Assembly: GCF_003024605.1 (NCBI RefSeq)
Contig: NZ_PYJQ01000009.1
Location: 1 to 64,000 of the forward strand
Direction: 5' to 3'
DNA from: Rhizobium sp. JAB6
Lineage (GTDB): Bacteria > Pseudomonadota > Alphaproteobacteria > Rhizobiales > Rhizobiaceae
Length of the DNA: 64,000 nucleotides
Part shown: positions 16,003 to 28,803 of the stretch, piece by piece
Layout: each line of letters opens with the position of its first letter
How positions within the stretch are numbered: the stretch's first letter is position 1
The notes under the pieces: model-generated
What the model was told of the DNA's origin: nothing
Database searches by the model: none
Seen by the model: only the letters and a program-made list of their open reading frames with translations
Translations under genes and position numbers: made by a program

Positions 16003-17139
16003 TTGGACGAGACCGCTGCCCTCAAAACCACACCCCTTCACGCCCTGCATGTGTCGCTCGGTGCCCGCATGGTACCATTCGCGGGCTACGACATGCCCGT
16101 GCAATATGCGCCCGGCGTTTTGAAGGAACATCTTTGGACTCGATCCTCCGCCGGCCTGTTCGACGTGTCGCATATGGGTCAGGTGACGATCCGCGCCCGT
16201 TCCGGCAAATATGAGGATGCGGCATTGGCACTGGAAAGCCTGGTGCCGGTCGATATTCTCGGCCTCGCCGAAGGCCGCCAGCGCTACGGCTTCTTCACCG
16301 ACGACAGGGGCGGCATCCTCGACGATCTGATGATCACCCACCTGGATGACCATCTTTTTGTTGTCGTCAACGCTGCCTGCAAAGAACAAGATTTCAAGCA
16401 GCTTCAAGACCATATTGGCGATAGCTGCGAAATTACATTACTCGATCGCGCGCTTATCGCCCTGCAGGGACCGCGCGCCGTCGATGTGCTTGCCGAGCTC
16501 TGGGCCGATATCGCCTATATGAAATTCATGGACGTGCGCCATTGTCGCCTCCACGATGTCTCGTGCCTCGTCTCGCGCTCCGGCTATAGCGGCGAAGACG
16601 GCTTCGAAATTTCGGTCCCGGCTGACAAGGCCGAGGATATCGCCAAGCGGCTGCTGGAGCATCCGGACGTGCAGCCGATCGGGCTCGGCGCGCGAGACTC
16701 GCTGCGCCTCGAAGCCGGCCTCTGCCTCTATGGCAACGATATCGACCAGACGACGACGCCAATCGAAGGCGCGCTGGAATGGGCGATCCAGAAGGCCCGC
16801 AAGACCGGCGGCGCCCGCGCTGGCGGCTTTCCTGGAGCAGCGCGCATTCTCGGCGAGCTTGACGGCGGCACCGCGCGCCGTCGCGTCGGCCTGAAGCCCG
16901 AGGGCAAGGCGCCGGTACGCGCTCACGCCAAACTCTATGCCGATGCCGAAGGCAAGACAGAGATCGGCGAAGTCACGTCGGGTGGTTTCGGACCGACCGT
17001 CGAGGGGCCGGTCGCCATGGGCTACGTGCCGAGCGAATTCACCGCTCCGGGCACCATCATCTACGCTGAAGTACGCGGCAAATACCTGCCCCTCGCCGTC
17101 AGCGCCCTGCCTTTCATCACACCTACCTACAAACGCTGA
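16003..17139 (+). CDS. gcvT: Glycine cleavage system T protein (aminomethyltransferase)
   Basis: A 378-residue T protein, which takes the aminomethyl group from the H protein to tetrahydrofolate and releases ammonia. Family motifs include [41 protein letters not shown] and [21 protein letters not shown] place the start at TTG 16003, which has GGAGG 5 bases upstream and gives the usual N-terminus ([15 protein letters not shown]). The much longer open frame upstream runs through the riboswitch and is not coding. It is followed by gcvH after 25 bases. Confidence 0.95.
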   Translation: MDETAALKTTPLHALHVSLGARMVPFAGYDMPVQYAPGVLKEHLWTRSSAGLFDVSHMGQVTIRARSGKYEDAALALESLVPVDILGLAEGRQRYGFFTDDRGGILDDLMITHLDDHLFVVVNAACKEQDFKQLQDHIGDSCEITLLDRALIALQGPRAVDVLAELWADIAYMKFMDVRHCRLHDVSCLVSRSGYSGEDGFEISVPADKAEDIAKRLLEHPDVQPIGLGARDSLRLEAGLCLYGNDIDQTTTPIEGALEWAIQKARKTGGARAGGFPGAARILGELDGGTARRRVGLKPEGKAPVRAHAKLYADAEGKTEIGEVTSGGFGPTVEGPVAMGYVPSEFTAPGTIIYAEVRGKYLPLAVSALPFITPTYKR

Positions 17140-17164
17140 ACGTCTTTTCCAGAGAGGATTATCC

Positions 17165-17527
17165 ATGCTGAAATTCACCGAAGAACATGAGTGGCTGAAG
17201 GTCGAAGGCGATGTCGCAATCGTGGGCATTACGGCCCATGCCGCCGAACAGCTTGGTGATCTCGTTTTCGTGGAATTGCCCGAGGTCGGCGCTAGCTTCT
17301 CCAAGGGAGCCGACGCGGCAACCGTCGAATCCGTCAAGGCAGCCTCCGAAGTCTATTGTCCGCTCGACGGAGAGATCACCGAAGTCAACGAAGCCATCAC
17401 TGCCGATCCGGCCCTCGTCAATTCCGACCCGATGGGTGCCGGCTGGTTCTTCAAGCTTAAACTGAAGAATGTCGGTGATCTCGATGGTCTCCTTGATGAA
17501 TCCGGTTACAAGGAGCTGATCGGATAA
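17165..17527 (+). CDS. gcvH: Glycine cleavage system H protein
   Basis: A 120-residue lipoyl carrier. The lipoylated lysine is Lys58 in ESVKAASE. It shuttles the aminomethyl intermediate between P, T and L proteins. Start at 17165 behind AGAGAGGA. Its TAA stop shares one base with the gcvP ATG (TAATG), so the two are translationally coupled. Length and motif are fully typical. Confidence 0.96.
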   Translation: MLKFTEEHEWLKVEGDVAIVGITAHAAEQLGDLVFVELPEVGASFSKGADAATVESVKAASEVYCPLDGEITEVNEAITADPALVNSDPMGAGWFFKLKLKNVGDLDGLLDESGYKELIG

Positions 17528-20391
17528 TGACGACGCCGACTGAGTTCACATTCACCGACTACCAGCCCTACGATTTCGCCAATCGCCGCCATATCGGCCC
17601 GTCTCCCTCGGAGATGGCTGATATGCTCAAAGTGATCGGCTATAAGAGCCTCGACGGCCTGATCGACGCGACGTTGCCGCCGGCAATCCGTCAGAAGACG
17701 CCGCTCACCTGGGGCGCGCCGATGACGGAGCGCGAGGCGCTCGACCGGCTGCGCGAGACCGCCAACAAGAACAAGGTTCTCGTTTCGCTCATCGGCCAGG
17801 GCTATTACGGCACGATCACGCCGCCAGTCATCCAGCGCAACATCCTGGAAAATCCGGCCTGGTACACGGCCTATACACCCTACCAGCCGGAAATCAGCCA
17901 GGGCCGCCTCGAGGCGCTGCTGAACTACCAGACGATGATCAGCGACCTCACGGGTCTCGATGTCGCCAACGCCTCGCTGCTCGATGAAGCGACCGCCGCA
18001 GCCGAAGGCATGGCGATGGCGGAACGCGTCGCGAAATCGAAGGCAAAAGCCTTCTTCGTCGATGCCGGCTGCCATCCCCAGACCATCGCGCTCATCAAGA
18101 CCCGCGCGGAGCCGCTAGGCTGGACCGTCATCGTCGGCAATCCCTTCACCGATCTCGATCCGGTCGTTGTTTTCGGCGCGATCTTTCAGTATCCGGGCAC
18201 CCATGGTCACATCGACGATTTCAGCGGCCTGATCGCCCGCCTGCACCAGACCGGGGCAATCGCCGTCGTGGCGACCGATCTCCTGGCATTGACCCTGCTG
18301 AAATCGCCGGGTGAAATGGGCGCGGATATCGCGATCGGCTCGTCGCAGCGCTTCGGCGTTCCGGTTGGCTACGGCGGGCCGCATGCCGCGTTTATGGCCG
18401 TGAAGGATGACTACAAGCGCTCCATGCCGGGGCGTCTCGTCGGCGTCTCGGTCGATGCCCGCGGCAATCGCGCCTATCGCCTCTCGCTGCAGACTCGCGA
18501 GCAGCATATCCGGCGCGAAAAGGCGACGTCGAACATCTGCACCGCGCAGGTGCTGCTTGCCGTCATGGCCTCCATGTACGCGGTCTTCCACGGCCCGCAG
18601 GGTCTCAAAGCCATCGCCCAGCAGGTCCACCAGAAGGCCGTACTGATGGCCAAGGGCCTGGAAAAATTGGGCTACTCAGTCGAGCCGGAGACCTTCTTCG
18701 ATACGATCACCGTCGAAGTCGGCCATATGCAGGGTCTGATCCTGCGCGCAGCCGTCGCCGAAGGCGTCAACCTGCGCAAGGTCGGTGAAACCAAGATCGG
18801 CCTGAGCCTGGACGAGCGCACCCGTCCGGCAACGGTCGAAGCCGTCTGGCGCGCATTCGGCGGCAATTTCCGCATTGCCGATTTCGAGCCGTCCTACCGC
18901 CTGCCGAAGACTCTTCTGCGCACCAGCGAATACCTGGCGCACCCGATCTTCCATATGAACCGCGCTGAAAGCGAGATGACGCGCTATATCCGTCGTCTCT
19001 CCGACCGCGATCTGGCGCTCGACCGTTCGATGATCCCGCTCGGCTCCTGCACCATGAAGCTGAACGCGACGGCGGAAATGCTGCCGATCACCTGGCCGGA
19101 ATTCTCCGACATCCATCCCTTCGTGCCGGCCGACCAGGCGCTCGGCTACCGCGAGATGATCGATGATCTGACGGACAAGCTCTGCGCCATCACCGGCTAT
19201 GACGGCTTCTCCATGCAGCCGAATTCCGGTGCGCAGGGCGAATATGCCGGCCTCCTCACCATCCGCAACTACCACATTGCCAATGGCCAGGGTCATCGCG
19301 ACATATGCCTCATTCCTACCTCTGCCCACGGCACCAATCCGGCCTCGGCGCAGATGGCAGGCATGAAGGTCGTGGTCGTCAAGGTCAGCGACGACGGCGA
19401 TATCGACATGGCCGATTTCCGTGCCAAGACTGAGCAATATGCCGACAACCTGTCCTGCTGCATGATCACCTATCCTTCGACGCACGGCGTGTTCGAGGAG
19501 ACGGTGAAAGAGATCTGCGATCTCGTGCACAAGCATGGCGGCCAGGTCTATCTTGATGGCGCCAACATGAACGCCATGGTCGGCCTGTCGCGCCCGGGCG
19601 ATATCGGCTCCGATGTCAGCCACCTCAACCTGCACAAGACCTTCTGCATCCCACATGGCGGCGGCGGCCCCGGCATGGGCCCGATCGGCGTCAAGGCGCA
19701 TCTGGCGCCTCACCTGCCCGGCCATCCGGAAACCGACGGCCGCAGCGGCGCGGTCTCGGCGGCAGCCTTCGGCTCGGCCTCCATTCTGCCGATCTCCTGG
19801 AGCTATTGCCTGATGATGGGCGGCGAAGGTTTGACGCAGGCGACGAAGGCGGCGATCCTCAATGCCAACTACATCGCTGCCCGGCTGAAGGGCGCCTACG
19901 ACGTGCTCTACAAGTCCAAGGACGGACGCGTGGCGCATGAGTGCATCATCGATACCCGCCCGCTCGCCGCAACCGCCGGCGTGACGGTCGACGACGTCGC
20001 CAAGCGCCTGATCGATTGCGGCTTCCATGCACCGACCATGAGCTGGCCGGTTGCCGGCACGCTGATGATCGAGCCGACCGAATCGGAAACCAAGGCCGAA
20101 CTCGACCGCTTCTGTGAGGCGATGCTGGCCATCCGCGAGGAAGCCCGCGCCATCGACGACGGCCGGATGGACAAGACCAACAATCCGCTGAAGAACGCAC
20201 CGCATACGGTAGAAGATCTCGTCGGAGAATGGGATCGTCCCTATTCGCGCGAGCAGGCCTGCTTCCCGCCCGGTGCTTTCCGCGTCGACAAATACTGGTC
20301 TCCGGTCAACCGCATCGACAATGTCTATGGCGACCGCAACCTGATCTGCACCTGCCCGCCGCTGGAATCCTACGCCGAAGCAGCCGAGTAG
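17527..20391 (+). CDS. gcvP: Glycine dehydrogenase (decarboxylating), P protein
   Basis: A 954-residue single-chain P protein, the alpha and beta halves fused as usual in proteobacteria. PLP binds Lys704 in [16 protein letters not shown]. Other marks are RHIGPS near the N-terminus, [14 protein letters not shown], and LGSCTMKLN opening the second half. It decarboxylates glycine and loads the aminomethyl group on GcvH. The fourth component, the L protein, is not in the window. The gcvTHP operon ends at the terminator near 20468. Confidence 0.96.
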   Translation: MTTPTEFTFTDYQPYDFANRRHIGPSPSEMADMLKVIGYKSLDGLIDATLPPAIRQKTPLTWGAPMTEREALDRLRETANKNKVLVSLIGQGYYGTITPPVIQRNILENPAWYTAYTPYQPEISQGRLEALLNYQTMISDLTGLDVANASLLDEATAAAEGMAMAERVAKSKAKAFFVDAGCHPQTIALIKTRAEPLGWTVIVGNPFTDLDPVVVFGAIFQYPGTHGHIDDFSGLIARLHQTGAIAVVATDLLALTLLKSPGEMGADIAIGSSQRFGVPVGYGGPHAAFMAVKDDYKRSMPGRLVGVSVDARGNRAYRLSLQTREQHIRREKATSNICTAQVLLAVMASMYAVFHGPQGLKAIAQQVHQKAVLMAKGLEKLGYSVEPETFFDTITVEVGHMQGLILRAAVAEGVNLRKVGETKIGLSLDERTRPATVEAVWRAFGGNFRIADFEPSYRLPKTLLRTSEYLAHPIFHMNRAESEMTRYIRRLSDRDLALDRSMIPLGSCTMKLNATAEMLPITWPEFSDIHPFVPADQALGYREMIDDLTDKLCAITGYDGFSMQPNSGAQGEYAGLLTIRNYHIANGQGHRDICLIPTSAHGTNPASAQMAGMKVVVVKVSDDGDIDMADFRAKTEQYADNLSCCMITYPSTHGVFEETVKEICDLVHKHGGQVYLDGANMNAMVGLSRPGDIGSDVSHLNLHKTFCIPHGGGGPGMGPIGVKAHLAPHLPGHPETDGRSGAVSAAAFGSASILPISWSYCLMMGGEGLTQATKAAILNANYIAARLKGAYDVLYKSKDGRVAHECIIDTRPLAATAGVTVDDVAKRLIDCGFHAPTMSWPVAGTLMIEPTESETKAELDRFCEAMLAIREEARAIDDGRMDKTNNPLKNAPHTVEDLVGEWDRPYSREQACFPPGAFRVDKYWSPVNRIDNVYGDRNLICTCPPLESYAEAAE

Positions 20392-20467
20392 GATTTTTGC
20401 AAAAAAGCGAAGCGGTTCAGTCGCTTCGGCGGAAACAGACATAAATCTATTGTGAAACTTGTCTATG

Positions 20468-20505
20468 AAAACGCCGCGTGTCCGAACGGATGCGCGGCGT
20501 TTTTG
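20468..20505 (+). terminator. Rho-independent terminator of gcvTHP
   Basis: ACGCCGCG at 20471-20478 pairs with CGCGGCGT at 20493-20500, extended by flanking A/T pairs, and is followed by TTTT. A second, T-less hairpin (CGAAGCG / CGCTTCG, 20408-20428) lies closer to the gcvP stop. Together they should end the gcv transcript before the antitoxin-like gene. Confidence 0.75.
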
Positions 20506-20539
20506 ATGACGCAGCAATGGGGCCCTGGAATTCAGATTT

Positions 20540-20812
20540 ATGCCGGAACGATTCGACGTGGACAATCCCGACAGCTACATCGCCGCCGCCTTCGAAACTG
20601 ATGATCCGGCCTCGATCGCCAAGGCCTTGGGTGAAGTGGCTCGCACACGCAACATGAGCAAGCTCGCCAAGGATGTCGGCATGAACCGCTCGGCACTCTA
20701 TCGTGCGCTGAGTGGCGACGGCAATCCGGAGTTCGCGACGATCCTGAAGGTCGTCAGGGCGCTCGGGCTCAAGCTGACGCCGGTGCCGGCCACGCATTGT
20801 GAGTCCGCATGA
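20540..20812 (+). CDS. HigA-like addiction-module antidote, no toxin partner
   Basis: A 90-residue helix-turn-helix protein of the 'putative addiction module antidote' type. It has the family's DNPDSYIAAAF opening, DDPASIAKALGEVART, then SKLAKDVGMNRSALYRALS and the signature DGNPEFATILKVVRALGLKL. Such proteins normally repress and neutralise a small RelE/ParE-like toxin encoded just upstream. Here upstream is the gcv terminator and downstream is a convergent transporter with no gap, so no toxin gene exists on either side. It is probably an orphan or domesticated regulator. The ribosome site is weak. Confidence 0.75.
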   Translation: MPERFDVDNPDSYIAAAFETDDPASIAKALGEVARTRNMSKLAKDVGMNRSALYRALSGDGNPEFATILKVVRALGLKLTPVPATHCESA

Positions 20813-21505
20813 TCAGCCGATCAATTCCTCCAAAGTCAGAAGGATCAGAAAACCCGCAAAGAACATAGCGGTCACCCACGGGCGATCCGGCGTTTCGTGG
20901 GCTTCGACCAACAACTCCTCAGTGACGAGATAGAGAAGCGCAATCAGCCCGAATGCGAAGAAGCCAGTCAGAATCGGGCCGGGCAATGAAGCGATCGGCG
21001 TTCCCAGCAAGGCGCCGATCGGCAGCAGCAGCGCAAGCGCTGCCGTGATTGCGACGATCCTGGCTCGAGAGCGAACGCTCTCACCAAGCTCATTCGCTAC
21101 CGTCAAGCCAAGAAACAGCACCTCTAGCGCCAGCGCGATCGTCAGCAGCAAACCAACTTTAGGGCCAGCCGCAAAGCCGATGCCGAGCACCAGGCCGTCG
21201 ATCAGAATGTCGATGCCGATGGCGGCCAGAAGACCGACCGGTCCTTTGGCCCAGTTTTCCAATTGCTTGACCAGCAGCATCACGCCGACACCTATCGCGC
21301 CGCCAGTCACTGTGGCGACAGGAGAGCCGCGGTGCATGATATCAGGCAGAATTTCTCCGGCTGCGGCCGCAAACACGACGCCGGCGGCAAAATGCTGGAT
21401 TGCGCTGATAAGATTGGGGCCTGGCCGCGTATTCACGGCAACCGCGGCGCCGGCGATCGCAGCGCCCGCCGGGATCAATGTATAAACCCATGCCGCAGCC
21501 GCCAT
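20813..21505 (-). CDS. ZIP-family divalent metal transporter
   Basis: A 230-residue membrane protein with about eight hydrophobic segments and the ZIP-type metal motif IQHFAAGVVFAAAAGEILPD (His, Glu) in helix 2. A second set, IDILIDGLVLGIGF, lies mid-protein. It probably moves zinc or a related metal into the cytoplasm. The start at 21505 has GGGAGA; an ATG 6 codons upstream lacks a ribosome site. It abuts the antitoxin-like gene convergently with no spacer. No Zur or Fur box was recognised in the 129-base upstream gap. Confidence 0.8.
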   Translation of the reverse strand: MAAAAWVYTLIPAGAAIAGAAVAVNTRPGPNLISAIQHFAAGVVFAAAAGEILPDIMHRGSPVATVTGGAIGVGVMLLVKQLENWAKGPVGLLAAIGIDILIDGLVLGIGFAAGPKVGLLLTIALALEVLFLGLTVANELGESVRSRARIVAITAALALLLPIGALLGTPIASLPGPILTGFFAFGLIALLYLVTEELLVEAHETPDRPWVTAMFFAGFLILLTLEELIG

Positions 21506-21634
21506 AAAATTCTCCCGCCGCACGCACCAACGATTTTAACCAGTTTGGCCGGGAGCCAAAGAGGTCGCGGATAAATCGAGGCGTGTGCTGATCAAAGCAC
21601 GAAACGCATTGCGGTGAAATATGGAGAACCAGCT

Positions 21635-22024
21635 TTAAGCGGGTTGCGCTGCCTGTCGTTGCGCAGCAAGAGCGGCGAGATCGGCAGGCTTCAATTCAAC
21701 GGATTCGCCGCAGCCACAGGCCGATGTCTGGTTCGGATTGGTGAAGGTGAAGCCCGAACGCAGCGTGGTCACCTCGAAGTCCATTTCCGTGCCGAGCAAA
21801 TAGAGTACTGCTGATGGCTCGACCCAGACCTTCGCTCCGTCACGCTCGATCAGGTCGTCCTTGGCATTCGGCTCGGTCACCAGATCAATGGTATATTCCA
21901 TCCCGGCACAGCCGCCCTTCTTGATGCCGACGCGAACGCCCTTGGCATCGGGACCGGAATTACCGACGATCGCCTTGACGCGGGCGGCCGCCGCATCCGT
22001 CATGCTCATGACTGCAAAGCCCAT
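21635..22024 (-). CDS. sufA: SufA-type Fe-S carrier (HesB/IscA family)
   Basis: A 129-residue A-type carrier with the three cluster cysteines Cys39 (GGCAGMEY), Cys103 and Cys105 (SACGCG). It takes [Fe-S] clusters from the SufBCD scaffold to target apoproteins. The start at 22024 has AGGAG and excludes seven upstream codons. It is the last gene of the seven-gene suf operon. The C-terminus extends about 20 residues past CGCG with an alanine/glutamine-rich tail. Confidence 0.93.
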   Translation of the reverse strand: MGFAVMSMTDAAAARVKAIVGNSGPDAKGVRVGIKKGGCAGMEYTIDLVTEPNAKDDLIERDGAKVWVEPSAVLYLLGTEMDFEVTTLRSGFTFTNPNQTSACGCGESVELKPADLAALAAQRQAAQPA

Positions 22025-22100
22025 TGGCTCATTCTCCTTCCGCAACCGGGGTCAAGATCCGGCGCTTCGACTCTCAATGTAAAGCCGGCGGCTTAAAGCT

Positions 22101-22481
22101 TCAATACCAGCCGACAGCGACCTGTGCCTCTTCCGACATGCGATCCGGCGTCCATGGCGGATCGAAGGTCATGCTGACATCGACACCAGAGACGCCTTCC
22201 ACGGCGCCAACGGCATTTTCCACCCAGCCCGGCATTTCGCCGGCAACCGGGCAACCAGGCGCCGTCAACGTCATGAGGATCTTCACCATGCGGTCGTCTT
22301 CGATATCGATCTTGTAGACCAAGCCGAGCTCGAAGATATCGGCGGGAATTTCGGGGTCGTAGACCGTCTTCAGCGCAGAAATGATGTCGTCGCTGAGGCG
22401 CGCCAGCTCATCTGCGGGAATGCTGGAATGCACGATCCCTTCGCGTACGTCGATCTTCTGTTCGCTTTCGTCGAGTGACAT
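22101..22481 (-). CDS. sufX: SUF-associated DUF59/MIP18-family protein (SufX/SufT-like)
   Basis: A 126-residue MIP18/PaaD-like protein with the DUF59 core VYDPEIPADIFELGLVYKID near residues 40-59 and LTAPGCPVAGEMPGWV. It assists maturation of Fe-S proteins in the SUF pathway, but its mechanism is not settled. The start at 22481 (MSLDESEQ) has GAGGAGG and sits 11 bases after the cysteine desulfurase stop. Position and family match the sufX gene of the rhizobial suf operon. Confidence 0.9.
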   Translation of the reverse strand: MSLDESEQKIDVREGIVHSSIPADELARLSDDIISALKTVYDPEIPADIFELGLVYKIDIEDDRMVKILMTLTAPGCPVAGEMPGWVENAVGAVEGVSGVDVSMTFDPPWTPDRMSEEAQVAVGWY

Positions 22482-22492
22482 CGCTTGCCTCC

Positions 22493-23734
22493 TCAGGCAA
22501 AGAATTTCCGTGCATATTCCAGTGCGTCGGCCAGGGCATCCACTTCGGCGCGCGTATTGTACATGCCGAACGAGGCACGGCATGTGGAGGTGACGCCGAA
22601 GCGTTTCAAGAGCGGCTGGGCGCAATGGGTGCCGGCACGAACCGCGACACCCTGGCGGTCGATCACCATCGAGACGTCGTGGGAATGGATACCCGCAAGC
22701 TCGAAGGAGAAGATGCCGCCCTTGCCGGGCGCCGTGCCGATGACGCGCAGCGAGTTGATATCGCGCAGCCGTTCCGCCGCATAGGCAGCCAGATCGGCCT
22801 CGTGGCGCGCAATCGCTTCCCGGCCGATACCGTCCATATAATCCAGCGCGTAGCCAAGACCAATCGCCTGGACGATCGGCGGCGTTCCTGCTTCGAAGCG
22901 GTGCGGCGGATCGTTGTAGGTGACGTTTTCCTCGGTGACGTCGAAAATCATCTCGCCGCCGCCCTGGAACGGCCGCATCTCGGCAAGCCGCTCCTTCTTG
23001 CCGTAGAGAACGCCGATACCCGAAGGGCCATAGAGCTTGTGACCGGTCATCACGTACCAGTCGCAATCGATGTCCTGCACATCGACCGGCATATGCACCG
23101 CACCCTGCGAGCCATCGATCAGGACGGGTATACCGCGCTCATGGGCGATGCGGCACACTTCCTTCACGGGAACGACGGTTCCCAGCGCATTCGACATATG
23201 GGTGATGGCGACGAGCTTGGTGCGTTCCGTGAGGCTTTTCTCGAAATCCTCGACATGGAACGCGCCCTCGTCGTCGACGGGCACCCAGACGAGCTTCGCA
23301 CCCTGACGCTCCCGGATGAAATGCCAGGGAACGATGTTGGAGTGATGTTCCATGATGGAGACGACAATCTCGTCGCCCTCGCCGATCTCAGGCATGCCCC
23401 AGCCGTAGGCGACCGTATTTATCGCTTCCGTCGAATTCTTGGTGAAAACGATATCGTCAATCGATGGCGCATTCAGGAAGCGGCGCACCTTTTCGCGAGC
23501 CGCTTCATAGGCTTCCGTCGCCGCATTGGACAGGAAATGGAGGCCGCGATGCACATTCGCATATTCATTGGAATAGGCATGCGAGATGGCATCGATGACG
23601 ACCTGCGGCTTCTGCGCGGAGGCGCCATTGTCGAGATAGACCAGTGGCTTGCCATGTACCGTCTTCGCCAAGATCGGAAAATCCCGGCGAATGGCTTCGA
23701 CGTCATAGGCCGTTGCCGGCACGATCTTGTCCAC
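22493..23734 (-). CDS. sufS: SufS-type (group II) cysteine desulfurase
   Basis: A 413-residue PLP enzyme that releases sulfur from cysteine for Fe-S assembly. PLP lysine is Lys233 in MTGHKLYGPSG; the catalytic cysteine lies in TSTCRASF, as in group II enzymes. The GTG start at 23734 is 8 bases after GGAGG. A TTG 5 codons upstream would overlap that ribosome site. This is the second desulfurase of the operon (sufS1 in the Agrobacterium naming); the first gene, at 27490, is a group I enzyme. Confidence 0.94.
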   Translation of the reverse strand: MDKIVPATAYDVEAIRRDFPILAKTVHGKPLVYLDNGASAQKPQVVIDAISHAYSNEYANVHRGLHFLSNAATEAYEAAREKVRRFLNAPSIDDIVFTKNSTEAINTVAYGWGMPEIGEGDEIVVSIMEHHSNIVPWHFIRERQGAKLVWVPVDDEGAFHVEDFEKSLTERTKLVAITHMSNALGTVVPVKEVCRIAHERGIPVLIDGSQGAVHMPVDVQDIDCDWYVMTGHKLYGPSGIGVLYGKKERLAEMRPFQGGGEMIFDVTEENVTYNDPPHRFEAGTPPIVQAIGLGYALDYMDGIGREAIARHEADLAAYAAERLRDINSLRVIGTAPGKGGIFSFELAGIHSHDVSMVIDRQGVAVRAGTHCAQPLLKRFGVTSTCRASFGMYNTRAEVDALADALEYARKFFA

Positions 23735-23749
23735 GGGCTTTGCCTCCAA

Positions 23750-25024
23750 TCAGGCGTGCTTTTCCAGCCAGGTCGAGATAACGCCTTCCAGCGCCTCGAC
23801 CAGAGCTTCGTCTTCCAGTTCCTCGACGATCTCGGCCACGAAGGCGTTGACGAGCATGGCCCGCGCCTTGTTCTTCGGGATGCCGCGCGCCATCATGTAA
23901 TAGAGATGGTTCTCGTCGATATCGGCGACCGTCGCGCCATGGCCGCACTGGACGTCGTCGGCGAAGATTTCGAGCTCCGGCTTAACGGAGAATTCCGCGT
24001 CATCCGACATCAGCAGCGTATTGCAGGCCATGCGGGCGTCGGTCTTCTGTGCATCGGGCGCAACCCGGATCATGCCCTGGAAAACGCCGCGAGCGCGGTC
24101 GAACACCACGTTGCGGAACACTTCGGTCGAGCCGGTGTGCGGAACATCATGGCCAAGCACCAGCGTCACGTCGGTATGGGTGTCGCCGCCGAGGAGATTG
24201 ACGCCGCGAAGCGTCAGGTCGGCGCCCTCGCCCGTCACCTTCACATGCAGTTCCTGGCGCACCAGCTTGCCGCCGGCATTGATGACGAAGAGCTTCAGCT
24301 TCGCATCGGCGCCGAGATCGACACGGATCTGGCCGAGATGCGTATCCTCGGATCCCTGTTCCTGCAGGACGATCCAGGTCACTTCAGCACCCTTGCCGAT
24401 CTTGATTTCGCTCACCGACGAAACGAGAGCGGCAGCGCCTTCGACAGCCTGATGGCGTTCGATGACCGTCGCCTTGACGTGGGATCCGAAAGAAACCGGC
24501 AAGCGGCTGTGGATCTGCCCGCCGGCATGCACGAACTGCACCTCCAGCGGCGCTTCAAGTTCGGTGCCGTCGGGCAGATCGATGACATAGCCGTCGCGCA
24601 CGAAGCTCGCATTGATGCGACCGATGGCGTCATCCTTGCCGAGCGCTTCTAGCCCAGCCGCAGCGGTGCCGCTGATGAGGCTTTCAGCATAGCGACCGAC
24701 CGTTAAATTCTTGACGGCAGCCTTCTCGCTTGCCTTGCCCTGGAGGACGCTCAGAACCGAAGCGCCTTCGACTGTCGGCGGCAGCGCTTCCGCAAGACCC
24801 TTGCCTATGTCGCTCGGAATGAGCCGCAGCAGGTTCTTGAAATCGGTGTAATGCCAGGCCTCGATCCGGCGCGTCGGCAGGCCGGCGGTCTTTAGCTCGT
24901 CCAGCAGGCGATCGCGGACGGCGAAAACTTCGCCATCGCCGGGCAGATCGCCCATCTGGTCGTTATACGCCTCGATCAGCGCCGTTTCGGCTGCTGTCAG
25001 GCGGTTCGTCGTCTGAATGTTCAT
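23750..25024 (-). CDS. sufD: SufD, Fe-S scaffold component
   Basis: A 424-residue SufD with the parallel beta-helix region in its middle and the C-terminal block FADDVQCGHGATV, LYYMMARGIPKNKARAMLV, as in SufB/SufD proteins. It forms the SufBC2D complex that builds clusters. The start at 25024 (MNIQTTNRLT) is behind AGGA; 24 further upstream codons are not supported. It ends one base from the in-frame TTG of sufS. Confidence 0.93.
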   Translation of the reverse strand: MNIQTTNRLTAAETALIEAYNDQMGDLPGDGEVFAVRDRLLDELKTAGLPTRRIEAWHYTDFKNLLRLIPSDIGKGLAEALPPTVEGASVLSVLQGKASEKAAVKNLTVGRYAESLISGTAAAGLEALGKDDAIGRINASFVRDGYVIDLPDGTELEAPLEVQFVHAGGQIHSRLPVSFGSHVKATVIERHQAVEGAAALVSSVSEIKIGKGAEVTWIVLQEQGSEDTHLGQIRVDLGADAKLKLFVINAGGKLVRQELHVKVTGEGADLTLRGVNLLGGDTHTDVTLVLGHDVPHTGSTEVFRNVVFDRARGVFQGMIRVAPDAQKTDARMACNTLLMSDDAEFSVKPELEIFADDVQCGHGATVADIDENHLYYMMARGIPKNKARAMLVNAFVAEIVEELEDEALVEALEGVISTWLEKHA

Positions 25025-25046
25025 CGACGTGTCCTTTCCGCCTCGA

Positions 25047-25802
<756 letters not shown>

Positions 25803-25873
25803 TTTGATATCCTATCGCAGGAATGAGTGTGCGGCGCGCCTGACGCGCCGAAGCTAATTCTGGTTCGTATGCG

Positions 25874-27343
<1,470 letters not shown>

Positions 27344-27489
27344 TTCGTTCTCCAATCTCGCCGGATCCAAGGTCCGGCAGCTTGTCAACGTTGCGGCAGA
27401 CTTATGTCTGCCCCCTATGTAGTCGGCCAAAAGGGACTTTTCACCCCGCTTGGCAAGCGGAAATTTCGGTTTCCGCAAAATTGTGGCCG

Positions 27490-28656
27490 TCAGGCCGCTG
27501 CACCCGCCAGCTTTCGCCTTTCCGCGATGCGGGCAAAGGCGCTGATTGCGCGATCGATATCGGCCTCGGTTGTGGTCGGCCCCAGCGAAATACGCAGCGC
27601 CCCAAGTTTGGGGTCGCAGCCCATCGCCACGAGCACATGGCTTTCGCCGACCTTGCCCGACGAGCAGGCGGAGCCGGCCGATATGGCAAGCCCTTCAAGA
27701 TCGAAGGCGATCTGTCCCGTTTCGGATTTCAGGCCCGGCAGCGTGAAGAAGCTCGTATTCGGTACACGCGGGCCATCCTTCCCGTGAATGATGACATCGG
27801 GTGCCGCCAGTTCCATGCCCGCTTCCAGCCGGTCGCGCAATAAAGCGATCGCAGCATTGCGAACCTCGATGCGTTCGGCGGCGGCCTCGGCAGCGGCGCC
27901 GAATCCGATGACGGCCAGCGTGTTTTCCGTGCCCGAGCGATGGCCCTTTTCCTGACCCCCGCCATGAATCAACGGCTTCGGCATCAGCACCTCGCCGCGC
28001 GAAACGAGCGCGCCGGCACCCTTGGGACCGCCGATCTTGTGCGAGGAGACGATCAGGAAATCCGCGCCGATCGCATTGATATCGAGCGGAACGCGGCCGG
28101 CTGCCTGGACCGCATCCACCACGAAGAGGCCGCCCGCCGCCTGAACGAGCTTCGCCGCCTCCGTGACGGGCTGGACAATTCCCGTCTCGTTATTAGCGAG
28201 CATGATCGCAACCATCGGCAGGCCGCTCGCCTTGTCATGGGCTGATAGCAGCGCCTCCAGCGCGGCAAGATCGACCGTGCCGTCCGATGTCACCGGTATT
28301 TCGCTGATATTATCCTTGGCAAACCGCCCGCCTTCGCGCACGGCCGGATGCTCGACCGCCGATATATAGAGATGGCCAACAGCAAGCGGGGTGCGTCCCA
28401 TCCGGAATTCCGGGGTCAGCACCATATTGGCAGCCTCGGTGGCGCCGCTGGTGAAAACCACATGGGCAGCTTCCGCACCCGTAAGAGCCGCAACCTGCCG
28501 GCGTGCAGCCTCGACAGCCGCGCGGGCCGCCCTACCTTCGCCGTGAACGGAATTGGGGTTGCCTTGAACATCCATCGAACGCAGCATGGCTTCGCGGGCC
28601 GCCGGATGGAGCGGTGCGGTAGCATTCCAGTCGAGATAGAGGCGTGCTGCCGCCAT
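27490..28656 (-). CDS. sufS2: NifS/IscS-type (group I) cysteine desulfurase, first gene of suf operon
   Basis: A 388-residue cysteine desulfurase of group I. PLP lysine is Lys207 in [10 protein letters not shown]; the flexible catalytic loop is [17 protein letters not shown] with Cys331. It provides sulfur for Fe-S assembly or other thio-transfer. The operon thus carries two desulfurases of different classes; in Agrobacterium tumefaciens the same order is named sufS2BCDS1XA. The start has GGAAGAAG. A promoter with iron-responsive boxes lies 128-176 bases upstream. Confidence 0.92.
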   Translation of the reverse strand: MAAARLYLDWNATAPLHPAAREAMLRSMDVQGNPNSVHGEGRAARAAVEAARRQVAALTGAEAAHVVFTSGATEAANMVLTPEFRMGRTPLAVGHLYISAVEHPAVREGGRFAKDNISEIPVTSDGTVDLAALEALLSAHDKASGLPMVAIMLANNETGIVQPVTEAAKLVQAAGGLFVVDAVQAAGRVPLDINAIGADFLIVSSHKIGGPKGAGALVSRGEVLMPKPLIHGGGQEKGHRSGTENTLAVIGFGAAAEAAAERIEVRNAAIALLRDRLEAGMELAAPDVIIHGKDGPRVPNTSFFTLPGLKSETGQIAFDLEGLAISAGSACSSGKVGESHVLVAMGCDPKLGALRISLGPTTTEADIDRAISAFARIAERRKLAGAAA

Positions 28657-28782
28657 AATCTTCTTCCTGCGCGACTTTGCTTTGCTGCGGCCGGCTCATT
28701 TTCCTTGAAATTTCAGCCGGGCATGCCTTATGACACGTTCCACAAACCGTTGCACAGACAACGCGCGGAACACCGCATCAAG

Positions 28783-28799
28783 TTTCGAATTGTTCTAAA
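28783..28799 (-). promoter_or_regulatory. Irr-type iron control element (ICE) at the suf promoter
   Basis: TTTAGAA-CAA-TTCGAAA on the minus strand matches the ICE consensus TTTAGAA-N3-TTCTAAA in 13 of 14 positions, as I recall that consensus. It lies 4 bases past the predicted -10, over the likely transcription start, so bound Irr would block transcription when iron is low. Confidence 0.65.
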
Positions 28800-28803
28800 C
28801 TGC

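Noticed and set aside
18676..20565. 629-codon minus-strand open frame opposite gcvP
   Set aside because: It is antisense to gcvP, crosses the gcv terminator and shows no domain.
22475..24652. 725-codon open frame on the plus strand opposite sufS and sufD
   Set aside because: It is antisense to two certain suf genes and has no family features; long reverse frames arise from the strong third-position GC bias.
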